From Alistipes_A hominis (lineage in GTDB: Bacteria; Bacteroidota; Bacteroidia; Bacteroidales; Rikenellaceae): a stretch of DNA of 64,000 nucleotides. Shown piece by piece: positions 1 through 8,399 of this stretch. The notes beneath the pieces were generated by a model. The model saw only the letters and a program-made list of their open reading frames with translations. It had not been told where the DNA came from and did no database searches. Within the stretch, counting starts at the first letter, position 1. The number at the start of each line of letters is the position of its first letter. Both the position numbers and the translations under genes were made by a program. The stretch is taken from contig NZ_JACOOK010000006.1 of assembly GCF_014288115.1 (NCBI RefSeq), forward strand, positions 124,001-188,000, given 5' to 3'.

Positions 1-863
1 TAGGCGAACGACAGCTCGGCGCCGAACAGCACGATCTGCCAACTGCTCTGCAACCAAATCAGGAACAACGGCACGGCGGCAAAACTGCCGTATATCGCAT
101 TATAACTGGTCAGTCGCGACTGAATGAAAATATAGGCGATCTGGAACAACTGAAAGATCGTCCCGGCAATCACCCCGGCCGAAACGGCGCTGCGCAGCTT
201 CACTTTCGTATTCGGCATCACCAGATAGACGAATGCGAACATCAGCCAGATCATCACCAGCGAAGCGAGTCCGAGGAATACGCTGACCACGGGCGACGAA
301 GTAAGGTGCATTAGATGTTTTTGTATCTGCAGCCCGATACTGCTGGAGATGATCCACAGGATCGGCGTTACGACGATCACGGTCGTATAATCGCTGAATT
401 TGCGTGCGAAACTGCGCGAACGGCGCACTTCCCAAATGTTGTTGAAAGCGCTTTCGATGTTCCCGAATACTTTCAGCACGGCCCAGAACAGCACGACCAA
501 ACCCACCGAAGCGATCAGTCCGCCCTTGGTACGCAGCAACATCGCGTTGGCGAATGCGATCACCTGGTCGATCACGACGGTATACTGCGGGAACTGGTTG
601 TAAAGATACTCGTTCAGGCGTGTTTCGAGTCCGAACCCCTTGGCGATCCCGAATACGAGCGCGGCGACCGGAACGATCGACATCAGCGTATAGAAAGTCA
701 GCGCGGCCGAGCGCACCAGAATCCCGTGCTGCCCGAAGCCCTGCGCCGTAAAGATGAACACTTTGAACTGGCGCACCGCCCAACGCATTTTCCGGGACTT
801 GTATTCGTGTTCTTTCTTTACCCAGATGTCGTGCGTGATATACTGAATGATTTTCCTAATCAT
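1..863 (-). CDS. YihY/virulence factor BrkB family membrane protein (3' end beyond window)
   Basis: About 287 codons are visible, reading from an ATG at 861-863 leftward off the window edge with no stop. The N-terminus is a basic cytoplasmic stretch (MIRKIIQYITHDIWVKKEHE), followed by the family hallmark RSAALTFYTLMSIVPVAAL near residues 50-70 and FWAVLKVFGNIESAFNNIW further on, then several hydrophobic segments and LFGAELSFAY at the edge. These are the conserved blocks of YihY/BrkB proteins (once called RNase BN), inner-membrane proteins of uncertain molecular role. A TACCTTTG -7 box at 888-895 suggests its own promoter, placed right after the NhaC stop. Family assignment is firm; function is not known. 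Confidence 0.85.
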   Translation of the reverse strand, partial: MIRKIIQYITHDIWVKKEHEYKSRKMRWAVRQFKVFIFTAQGFGQHGILVRSAALTFYTLMSIVPVAALVFGIAKGFGLETRLNEYLYNQFPQYTVVIDQVIAFANAMLLRTKGGLIASVGLVVLFWAVLKVFGNIESAFNNIWEVRRSRSFARKFSDYTTVIVVTPILWIISSSIGLQIQKHLMHLTSSPVVSVFLGLASLVMIWLMFAFVYLVMPNTKVKLRSAVSAGVIAGTIFQLFQIAYIFIQSRLTSYNAIYGSFAAVPLFLIWLQSSWQIVLFGAELSFA

Positions 864-887
864 ATTTTCGCTTCCTTGGCCGTGTAA

Positions 888-895
888 CAAAGGTA
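888..895 (-). promoter_or_regulatory. Bacteroidetes -7 promoter box for the YihY gene
   Basis: Minus-strand TACCTTTG matches the Bacteroidetes TAnnTTTG consensus and lies 25 bases before the ATG. No convincing -33 TTG was found at the usual spacing. Confidence 0.5.
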
Positions 896-896
896 A

Positions 897-2372
897 CTAT
901 TTATTTCGATTTTCCGTTTCCGGCAAAGCGCCCTGCGGCGGGATTCTGCGGATACGCAAACCCAGCCAGGCGAACAGGATCGACATCAGCGGACTGATGT
1001 AACAAAAAAAAGCGTAGGGCAGGTAAGCGACCGTCGCCACGTTCAGCACGCCGGCCTGCGTCGCGCCGCAGGTATTCCACGGGATCAGCACCGAGGTGGC
1101 CGTACCGGCGTCTTCCAGCGTCCGGCTCAGCACTTCGGGAGCCAGCCCTTTGCGCCGGTACGCGCTGCCGAAAATTTTGCCGGGGATCACGATGGCGAGG
1201 TACTGGTCGGATGCGGTCGAATTGAACAGTACGCAGGTTCCCGCCGTCGCGCTCACGAGTCCTCCGGTCGAACGTACGCGGCGGATGAGCGCCGTCGTGA
1301 TCCGCTCCAAAAACTGTCCGGCCTCCATCACGCCGCCGAAAATCATCGCCGTGATAATCAGCCAGACGGTATTCAGCATCCCGGCCATTCCCCTCGACGT
1401 AAACAGCGAATCGACCATCGGATCGCCCGTTTCCGGCGATACCGTCCCGTACATCGCCCGGCTGACGACACGGTAAGCGCCCCCGGCCGTCAACGTCCCG
1501 TCGCCGCTGAGCGAACCGATCAGTTCCGGCTGGCATACGACCGCCATCACGCCGCCGAGCAGGCTGCCGACGAAAAGCACCGGCACCGGAGGCATTTTGA
1601 ACACGATCATCGCCACCGCCGCCAACGGCACGAGAAACAGCACCGGAGAAATGTAATAATAATCCGTAATCATCCGCTGCGTATCGGCTACCGAAACATC
1701 CGCTGCAATTTTACCGCCGCCGATCGACAGTATCGTAAAAATAATCAGCGTTACGAAGATCGTGGGCAGAGTCGTGTACAGCATGTAACGGATATGCGTG
1801 AAGAGATTCGTTCCGGCGATCGCCGCGGCGAGGTTGGTCGTATCGCTCAGCGGAGAAACCTTGTCGCCGAAATATGCCCCCGAAATGATGGCTCCGGCGA
1901 TCACCGGGTCTCCGAACCCGAGCGTCCGTCCGATTCCCAGCAACGCCACCCCGACGGTGGCCACCGTCGACCACGAACTGCCCGTAGCCAGCGAAATCAG
2001 CGCCGAAATGACCACCGTAGCCGGCAGGAAGTATTCGGGACGCAGCACATACAGCCCGTAATGGATCATCGCGGGAATAATTCCGCTGAGCATCCACGTT
2101 CCGGAGAGCACCCCGATCATCAGCAGAATCAAGATCGCCGGAATGGCTCCGGTCAGCGTCCGCACGATTCCTTCCAGAATATCCCCCCACGTTTTCCCGT
2201 TGCGAATCGCGATGCAGGCCGTAACGCCCGAAGCGATCAGCAGCGACATCTGATTGGCTCCCGCGAGGGTCTCGTCGCCCAGCAGCGTCACGTTAAGCCC
2301 GATCAGCACGATCAGTACGGCGACCGGAATAAGGGACTGAAAAACAGTGGGGGATTTAACGGTCTTCCGCAT
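897..2372 (-). CDS. nhaC: NhaC family Na+/H+ antiporter
   Basis: A 491-residue polytopic inner-membrane protein that would exchange Na+ for H+ in pH and salt homeostasis. About a dozen hydrophobic segments span the length. The NhaC core is seen around residues 130-190: SLATGSSWSTVATVGVALL followed by GAIISGAYFGDKVSPLSDTT, with the polar GD and SPLSDTTN residues typical of the ion-binding region. A second related half carries FNSTASDQYLAIVIPGKIF and LIPWNTCGATQAGVLNVAT. Length fits the family. It starts at ATG 2370-2372, six bases after the methyltransferase stop, so the two are probably co-transcribed. Substrate specificity (Na+ versus malate/lactate exchange seen in some relatives) cannot be read from sequence. 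Confidence 0.9.
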   Translation of the reverse strand: MRKTVKSPTVFQSLIPVAVLIVLIGLNVTLLGDETLAGANQMSLLIASGVTACIAIRNGKTWGDILEGIVRTLTGAIPAILILLMIGVLSGTWMLSGIIPAMIHYGLYVLRPEYFLPATVVISALISLATGSSWSTVATVGVALLGIGRTLGFGDPVIAGAIISGAYFGDKVSPLSDTTNLAAAIAGTNLFTHIRYMLYTTLPTIFVTLIIFTILSIGGGKIAADVSVADTQRMITDYYYISPVLFLVPLAAVAMIVFKMPPVPVLFVGSLLGGVMAVVCQPELIGSLSGDGTLTAGGAYRVVSRAMYGTVSPETGDPMVDSLFTSRGMAGMLNTVWLIITAMIFGGVMEAGQFLERITTALIRRVRSTGGLVSATAGTCVLFNSTASDQYLAIVIPGKIFGSAYRRKGLAPEVLSRTLEDAGTATSVLIPWNTCGATQAGVLNVATVAYLPYAFFCYISPLMSILFAWLGLRIRRIPPQGALPETENRNK

Positions 2373-2378
2373 CGTCGG

Positions 2379-3566
2379 TCATCTTTTTGATGGGATTTCC
2401 TCCCCGAGCATCAGGGCGTACAATTTTCCTTCGATCCGGGTAAAAGCGAAAGAATCGTCCCCGCCCTGACGGATGCCCAGCGCGCGGGCAATTCTTTCGG
2501 CATCGAACGGAAACTCTTTTTTCAGTAGATTGCAGCGGGAAATTCCCGCCGCTTTCAGGGCTTGTTTCAGCTTTTTCGGCTGATAGAATGCCATCTCGCG
2601 GATCGGGTAGACCCGGCCGAAGAACCGGTCGGGCGCCTGCCGCGACAGGCAGTAACCGCTCTGCGATACGGCGTAGCATCCGATCCGGGCAGCGTATCTC
2701 CGTACCAGACGGGCCTTGCAAAGCGACACGTCCGGCACCAACAGATACCCGTACGGCGGCTCGAAATCCGACGTCTGCGCCGGCTCGCCGTCCCCTCGTC
2801 CGAATACGAGCGAACCGCAGCCGGCCGCGACCGCCCGGACGCTTCCGGCCGGCGCGTCCGGCGCCGAAGGAACATCGATCAACACCTCTTTGCACTCGCC
2901 CTGCCGGGAAACGATATCGACGGTTATGCGGTCGCCGAACAGTCGGAACGCCTCGTCTATGTCGAACAACGGCGACGCCTTGACCACGACCCGGCGCGTT
3001 TTCTCCCGGATCGCCGGCAATAGCGAGACGATGTCCGGAGAACACTCCTCGAACCGGAACACTTTCCGGTTCCCTTCGCCGCGCCGCGCCGGATCCGCAT
3101 ACACCAGATCGGCCGTCCCGGGAAACGACTCTATGAAATGTTCGGCGGAGTCGTTCACCACCTCTATGTTCGAAATCCCCAGCAGCGAAAAATTCACGGC
3201 GGCGACCCGGGCCGTAACCGGATCGCGTTCGACGGCGATCACCCGGTCGAAACTTTTCGAAAAATGGGCCGAATCGACGCCCAGACCGCAGGTCAGATCG
3301 ATGCAGAGCGCACCTCCGTACCGTTTTTCGGCGGCGACCGCCTCGCTGCTGGCCTGCTCGAACGCCAGCGGCGGCAAAATACAGCGGGCCCGGTAATAGG
3401 ACGGGAGTTTGGTCCGGGCACGCTGTAAATATTTCAACTGGGTGGCCAGCAACGCTCCGCCGCCGCCCAGCCGCAGCGCGAGTCGTTCCGGCCGCTCGTC
3501 CAGATATTTCAAAACCGTTTGCCGGGACTCTTCCCGCAACAACCAATCAACTTCTTCGTGCGTCAT
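2379..3566 (-). CDS. Class I SAM-dependent methyltransferase with C-terminal THUMP-like domain
   Basis: A 395-residue protein with a Rossmann methyltransferase fold. The glycine-rich SAM loop is CIDLTCGLGVDSAHF at about residues 88-102, with AVERDP as the acidic ribose-binding strand near 111-116. The catalytic-region motif VYADPARRG lies near 155-163, a variant of the D/N-P-P-Y type seen in RNA methyltransferases. The C-terminal ~90 residues (QPKKLKQALKAAG, SFAFTRIEGKLYALML) match the THUMP-like domain found with this family in Bacteroidetes. An RNA substrate is inferred from family and not shown. It sits between comEC and nhaC on the same strand and ends in TGA, a useful sign that UGA is a stop in this chromosome. 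Confidence 0.8.
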   Translation of the reverse strand: MTHEEVDWLLREESRQTVLKYLDERPERLALRLGGGGALLATQLKYLQRARTKLPSYYRARCILPPLAFEQASSEAVAAEKRYGGALCIDLTCGLGVDSAHFSKSFDRVIAVERDPVTARVAAVNFSLLGISNIEVVNDSAEHFIESFPGTADLVYADPARRGEGNRKVFRFEECSPDIVSLLPAIREKTRRVVVKASPLFDIDEAFRLFGDRITVDIVSRQGECKEVLIDVPSAPDAPAGSVRAVAAGCGSLVFGRGDGEPAQTSDFEPPYGYLLVPDVSLCKARLVRRYAARIGCYAVSQSGYCLSRQAPDRFFGRVYPIREMAFYQPKKLKQALKAAGISRCNLLKKEFPFDAERIARALGIRQGGDDSFAFTRIEGKLYALMLGEEIPSKR

Positions 3567-3587
3567 GTTCGATCATTCGTTCCAAAT

Positions 3588-5108
3588 TCAACGGGCGACT
3601 CCCCCGAAATATTCTTTGCGAGAATCCTCCCGCCATTTCAACCCGACGGCCAACGCCGCCAATACGACATAAGCGGCCGCCGCGCCGTACCCGTCGAAGC
3701 GCACGCCCGAAACCGAAGCGACGGGCGTGCCGGCGGCCCACGTTACGATCCCGTTCTGCGCCTGCAACAAAGCACCCGCTACCGCGCTGAAGACCGCGTT
3801 GAGTCCGGGAAAAGCGAAAAGCACCCACAAAATCCCCGTAAAAACGGACAAAAAGGCCGTCAGGATAACCAACGGATTAATGATCAGCGAAATTATAGGT
3901 ATATTCCCGAAATTCCAGGCGACCAGCGGAAGCGTCCCGATCTGCGCCGCCGCGCCGAGCAACACCGAACTGCACACCGCATCGGCGATCCGGTTGCGGC
4001 ATAGTTTTCTGCGATACAGTCGCGGATAGAAAAACAGGATCGACAGCACGGCCATAAACGACAACTGGAAACTGAGGTCGTAAAGATAGAACGGATTGGC
4101 GGCGAGCATCAGCGTCGCCGCGCCGAGCACGACGTTGTAACCGTTTCCCGGAACCGAACAGGCCAGGGCCAACTGTGCGGCGGAAAGCATCAACGCCGCC
4201 CGCACAGCAGACGGCGACAGCCCCGCCATCACGGCATAAAACCACAACGCCGATATGACCAGTACGTTTTTCGCCACATGACCGTACCGCAACAGCACCG
4301 TCCAACCGAACAGCAGGTTGGCAATCACCAGCACGAATCCCATATGCAGTCCCGACACGGCCAGAATATGCGCCACGCCGGTTTTCGAATAGTCCGCTTT
4401 CAGCCTGCGGTCAAGGTTCCGTTTATCCCCTGCGATCAGAGCCGACAGCAATTCCTGTTCCCTCTCGCCGACATGCAGCCGGTGGATACGTTCGACCGCC
4501 CACCGTTGCAGCGCCGCCGCATAACGGGTCGCCCGGCGCCCGTTCCCTGGCAGGCGCGAAATCACCTGATCCCCGCGCACATAGACGCGCGCGCCGATTC
4601 CGCGGCTGCGCATTAGCGTCCCGTAGCGACTCCCGGCCGTATCCACGGGATTCAGGTAGCCCACCACGTACAATTGCTCGCCCACGGCGATCCGTTCCGC
4701 CGTATCGACCCGCAATTCGACTTTTTCATCGACGCCCCGCCAACCGCTCCCGGCAGAGTCCAGCGGTCGGTATGCCCCCACACGAGCCACGGTCTGCCGC
4801 CACCGGCCGTTCGAAACCGGATTCTGTCCGACTTCGAGCACCATAGCCAGCCTTTCGCCGCGCGGCATCGCTTCCTTCCGAGCGCTCACGGCCGTAACCA
4901 GTATCCCCGAAAAGAAGAGCGCGACAGCCACCGTCCACCACCGGTAGGAACCTTTACGCTGCCGCCATGCGACGGCATAGCCGATAACGGCGGCCGCGAC
5001 GATCAGCCAGTCGGGGGCGGTCACATACCGGAAAGCGAGAATACCCGCCGCGAAAAACGGAAGTATCCTCGCAAAAGGCGTTATGTCGATTTTATCGGAA
5101 AGTTGCAT
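3588..5108 (-). CDS. ComEC/Rec2 family competence protein, short form without metallo-beta-lactamase domain
   Basis: A 506-residue membrane protein. An N-terminal DUF4131-like part with two membrane segments (residues 10-70) is followed by an extracytoplasmic OB-like region, then the ComEC/Rec2 core beginning GVAHILAVSGLHMGFVLVI near residue 245 with about seven further membrane helices (SALWFYAVMAGLSPSAVRA, LVAWNFGNIPIISLIINPLV). Full-length ComEC usually has a C-terminal metallo-beta-lactamase nuclease domain of some 200-250 residues; here the protein ends soon after the last helix and nothing resembling that domain follows. The family forms the inner-membrane channel for DNA uptake. Neighbour yifB belongs to the ComM family, which is linked to transformation in other bacteria. 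Ends in TGA. Confidence 0.85.
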   Translation of the reverse strand: MQLSDKIDITPFARILPFFAAGILAFRYVTAPDWLIVAAAVIGYAVAWRQRKGSYRWWTVAVALFFSGILVTAVSARKEAMPRGERLAMVLEVGQNPVSNGRWRQTVARVGAYRPLDSAGSGWRGVDEKVELRVDTAERIAVGEQLYVVGYLNPVDTAGSRYGTLMRSRGIGARVYVRGDQVISRLPGNGRRATRYAAALQRWAVERIHRLHVGEREQELLSALIAGDKRNLDRRLKADYSKTGVAHILAVSGLHMGFVLVIANLLFGWTVLLRYGHVAKNVLVISALWFYAVMAGLSPSAVRAALMLSAAQLALACSVPGNGYNVVLGAATLMLAANPFYLYDLSFQLSFMAVLSILFFYPRLYRRKLCRNRIADAVCSSVLLGAAAQIGTLPLVAWNFGNIPIISLIINPLVILTAFLSVFTGILWVLFAFPGLNAVFSAVAGALLQAQNGIVTWAAGTPVASVSGVRFDGYGAAAAYVVLAALAVGLKWREDSRKEYFGGVAR

Positions 5109-5123
5109 CGCGTCCGTCGGTTT

Positions 5124-6659
5124 TTAAGCGCCCCACGTATCGCGGTCAAGCGTCCGGTAACCGATCGCCTCGGCGATATGCGCCGGTTCGATCCGCCCGC
5201 CTCCTGCCAGATCGGCGATCGTCCGCGAAACCTTGAGAATCCGGTCGTAGGCCCGCGCCGACAGGTTGAAACGTTCCATCGCCTTGCGTAACAAAGCGCT
5301 CGATTCGGCCGAAAGCGGACAGAATTCCCGCAACTGACGGCTGTTCATCATGGCGTTGGTATATACCGGTGTTCCGGCGAAACGTTCGGTCTGAACCTGC
5401 CGTGCAGCCACCACGCGGCTGCGGATTGCGGCGCTGCTCTCCGCAGCCCCCGGTTGCGACAACTCCGAAAAATCCACAGGAATCACCTCAATGTGCAGGT
5501 CGATCCGGTCGAGCATAGGCCCCGAAATCCGGTTCAGGTATTTGGATACCGCCCCATGCGAACAGACGCACGCTTTGGTCGGATGGTTATAATAACCGCA
5601 CGGACACGGGTTCATCGAAGCGACCAGCATGAAATTGGCCGGATACTGCACCGTGTATTTCGAACGGGAGACCGTGATTACTTTATCTTCCATCGGCTGA
5701 CGCAGCGTCTCCAACAGGCTGCGTCCGAACTCGGGCAGTTCGTCGGCGAACAGGATTCCATTGTGGGCCAGCGATATTTCGCCGGGCTGGGGCGACGTTC
5801 CGCCGCCGACCAGAGCGGCCTGAGAAGTCAGATGATGCGGCGACCGGAAAGGCCGCGTCACCAACAGACCCGTTTCGGCGCCGAGCTTCCCGGCTACCGA
5901 ATGTATCTTCGTGGTTTCGAGCGCCTCCTGCAACGTCATCGGCGGCATAATCGACGGCATACGCCGCGCCAGCATCGTTTTGCCCGACCCCGGAGGCCCG
6001 ATCATCAGTACGTTGTGCCCGCCGGCCGCCGCGATCTCCAGCGCCCGTTTCACATGCGCCAGCCCCCGGACGTCGCCGAAATCGACGTCGAACCGTTCGG
6101 CATTTTCCCGGAATCGTCCTTCGAGATCGACCGTTGTCCGCGAAAGGGTATGCTCCCCGCACAGGAATCCGACCACCTCGCGCAGATGACCGGCTCCGTA
6201 AACCTCCAGCGATCCGACGACCGCCGCCTCCGCCGCATTCTGTTTCGGTAGGATAACCCCTTTAAATCCCTCTTTCTGCGCCTGTATGGCGATCGGCAAC
6301 GCGCCCCGTACCGGCAACAGCGAACCGTCCAGCGACAACTCGCCCATCAGCACATAACGAGCCAGCGGAGCCGAATCCACCTGTTCGGTAGCCGCCAAAA
6401 CAGCCACCGCGATCGGCAGATCGTAAGCCGACCCTTCTTTGCGGATATCGGCCGGGGCAAGGTTGACGATCACCTTCCGACCGCTCATCTTGTACGAACA
6501 GTTTTCGAAAGCGGCCCGGATACGTTCCTGGCTTTCGCGCACCGCATTGTCCGGCAGTCCGACCATGTAGAGTCCGATCCCCGCCGAGATATTCACCTCG
6601 ACGGCGACCGTGATCGCCTCGATGCCGACAACGGCGCTTCCGTAACTCTTAACGAACAT
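5124..6659 (-). CDS. YifB/ComM family Mg-chelatase-like AAA+ ATPase
   Basis: A 511-residue protein with the three-part layout of YifB/ComM. The N-terminal Lon-protease-like fold starts MFVKSYGSAVVGIEAITVAV. The Mg-chelatase AAA+ module has Walker A MIGPPGSGKTML near 220 and Walker B-like GILFADELPEF near 305. The C-terminal part carries FNLSARAYDRILKVSRTIAD. A cysteine-rich insert (MNPCPCGYYNHPTKACVCS, near 350-370) is also typical. ComM helicases promote branch migration of incoming DNA during natural transformation; in most bacteria the role is less clear. It precedes comEC by 15 bases on the same strand, consistent with a shared DNA-uptake transcript. Confidence 0.9.
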   Translation of the reverse strand: MFVKSYGSAVVGIEAITVAVEVNISAGIGLYMVGLPDNAVRESQERIRAAFENCSYKMSGRKVIVNLAPADIRKEGSAYDLPIAVAVLAATEQVDSAPLARYVLMGELSLDGSLLPVRGALPIAIQAQKEGFKGVILPKQNAAEAAVVGSLEVYGAGHLREVVGFLCGEHTLSRTTVDLEGRFRENAERFDVDFGDVRGLAHVKRALEIAAAGGHNVLMIGPPGSGKTMLARRMPSIMPPMTLQEALETTKIHSVAGKLGAETGLLVTRPFRSPHHLTSQAALVGGGTSPQPGEISLAHNGILFADELPEFGRSLLETLRQPMEDKVITVSRSKYTVQYPANFMLVASMNPCPCGYYNHPTKACVCSHGAVSKYLNRISGPMLDRIDLHIEVIPVDFSELSQPGAAESSAAIRSRVVAARQVQTERFAGTPVYTNAMMNSRQLREFCPLSAESSALLRKAMERFNLSARAYDRILKVSRTIADLAGGGRIEPAHIAEAIGYRTLDRDTWGA

Positions 6660-6732
6660 AACAGTCTGTTGCGTTGCTACGCGCCCCGGACAGATCCGAA
6701 GCGGTTATTCAAAAATCAAATCCTTTTCTCGT

Positions 6733-8325
6733 TTAGAACGGCGGATTCTCATCGTCCGGCGGCGTGCCGAAACCGCCGAGCTTGTTCGGCGCCGATCCCG
6801 ACGGCACGCCGAATTCGCCATACCCGCCGAAATCGTTCATTGCTCCGCCGCCGGCATTTCCGCCGTCGATAGCCGATCCGAATTCGGAATTCATGCTGCT
6901 GTCCATCGAAAACCCGTCGCCGGAAATATCGTCGTAATCCATGAATTTCGCCTGTTCTTTGCGGAAACGCAACTTAATCGTATCAACCGCGCCGTTACGG
7001 TGCTTGGCGACGATGATCTCGGCCATGCCCTGCGTGGGAGTGCCGTCCTCGTCGGTCATCAGCCCGTAATACTCCGGGCGGTGGATAAAGGCCACCAAGT
7101 CGGCGTCCTGCTCGATGGCGCCCGATTCACGCAGGTCGGACAGTTGCGGCCGTTTGTTGCCACCGCGCGACTCGACCGAACGGTTCAACTGCGAAAGCGC
7201 GATGATCGGGATGTTCAGCTCTTTGGCGATCGCCTTCAGCGAACGCGAAATCATCGCCACCTCCTGCTCGCGATTTCCGCCGCGCGTATCGACCGCGGCG
7301 GTCATCAACTGCAGGTAGTCGATAATCACCAGTTGGATATCGTACTGCGTCTTCAGCCGGCGCACCTTCGAACGAAACTCGTAAATCGACAGGGCCGGCG
7401 TATCGTCGATAAACAGCGGCGCACCGGCCAACGGCTTGATCGACGATTCGAGATGCTTCCACTGCTCGGGCGTCAACTGTCCGTTGCGCACGTCGCGCGA
7501 GTCGAGTCCCGACTCGCCGACGATCAGACGCATCATCAACTGCTCGGCGCTCATTTCGAGCGAGAAGAAGGCAACCCCTTTTTCGAAATCGACCGCCACG
7601 TTGCGCGCCAGCGACAACACGAAAGCCGTCTTACCCATCGACGGGCGCGCCGCAATGATAATCAGGTCGGAAGGCTGCCAGCCGAGCGTCAGCCGGTCAA
7701 GGTGCGTAAACCCGGTCGGCACGCCGCTAAACCCGCCCTCGCGTTTCGAAGCCTCCTCGATCGCGAGCAGCGTTTTAGTCAGGATATCGCGCGACTTCTG
7801 CACGTCGCGCTTCACGTGGCCTTCGGACACTTTGAAAATCTCGCCTTCGGCCAAGTCGATCAGGTCGGTTACGTCCATCGACTCGTCGTACGCTTTCTTC
7901 TGTATCTCGGTCGCCGCGCGGATCAGCTCGCGCTGGACGAACTTCTGGGCGATAATTTTGCTGTGAAATTCGATATGCGCCGCCGATCCCACCTTCTGGG
8001 TCAACTGCGCGAGGTAGGCCGCACCGCCCACTGCAGACAGTTTGCGGGTTTGCTTCAGTTTTTCGGTAACGGTATACAGGTCGATCGGTTTGAGTTCCAT
8101 CGACAGCTCCATGATCGCCTTGTAGATGATCTGGTGCGCCTCTTTGTAAAAAGCTTCGGGAGTGATGATCCCCTGTATTTCGATCACGGCGTCCTTTTCG
8201 AGCATCAGGGCGCCGAGCACGGCCTCTTCCAGTTCGACGGACTGCGGCGGAATCAACCCGACCGTATCGGTCAGCGCGGCCGCAGCCTCTTCATTGTTCG
8301 GATTCGGGGTGTAACGTTTTGCCAT
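6733..8325 (-). CDS. dnaB: Replicative DNA helicase DnaB
   Basis: A 530-residue hexameric helicase that unwinds the chromosomal replication fork. The N-terminal DnaB domain is about residues 25-130 (PPQSVELEEAVLGALMLEKD). The RecA-like core has Walker A IIAARPSMGKTAFVLSLA at about 224-241, Walker B LVIIDYLQLM near 330-340, and the DnaB-specific loops EISRSLK-like and LRESGAIEQDADLVAF. A flexible Gly/Ser-rich C-terminal tail of about 60 residues follows KHRNGAVDTIKLRF. A TATCTTTA sequence on the minus strand about 25 bases before the ATG is a possible weak -7 box. Length and motifs are fully typical; no intein is present. Confidence 0.97.
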   Translation of the reverse strand: MAKRYTPNPNNEEAAAALTDTVGLIPPQSVELEEAVLGALMLEKDAVIEIQGIITPEAFYKEAHQIIYKAIMELSMELKPIDLYTVTEKLKQTRKLSAVGGAAYLAQLTQKVGSAAHIEFHSKIIAQKFVQRELIRAATEIQKKAYDESMDVTDLIDLAEGEIFKVSEGHVKRDVQKSRDILTKTLLAIEEASKREGGFSGVPTGFTHLDRLTLGWQPSDLIIIAARPSMGKTAFVLSLARNVAVDFEKGVAFFSLEMSAEQLMMRLIVGESGLDSRDVRNGQLTPEQWKHLESSIKPLAGAPLFIDDTPALSIYEFRSKVRRLKTQYDIQLVIIDYLQLMTAAVDTRGGNREQEVAMISRSLKAIAKELNIPIIALSQLNRSVESRGGNKRPQLSDLRESGAIEQDADLVAFIHRPEYYGLMTDEDGTPTQGMAEIIVAKHRNGAVDTIKLRFRKEQAKFMDYDDISGDGFSMDSSMNSEFGSAIDGGNAGGGAMNDFGGYGEFGVPSGSAPNKLGGFGTPPDDENPPF

Positions 8326-8399
8326 AATTCAATTCTCAACGGTCATGTAAAGATACGATTTTAATCGACACGGGGAAAGACCGCGGCGATTTTTCGGAC

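Noticed and set aside
2356..3546. A second leftward open frame overlapping the methyltransferase
   Set aside because: Arg/Gly-rich low-complexity translation typical of a shadow frame in G+C-rich coding DNA.
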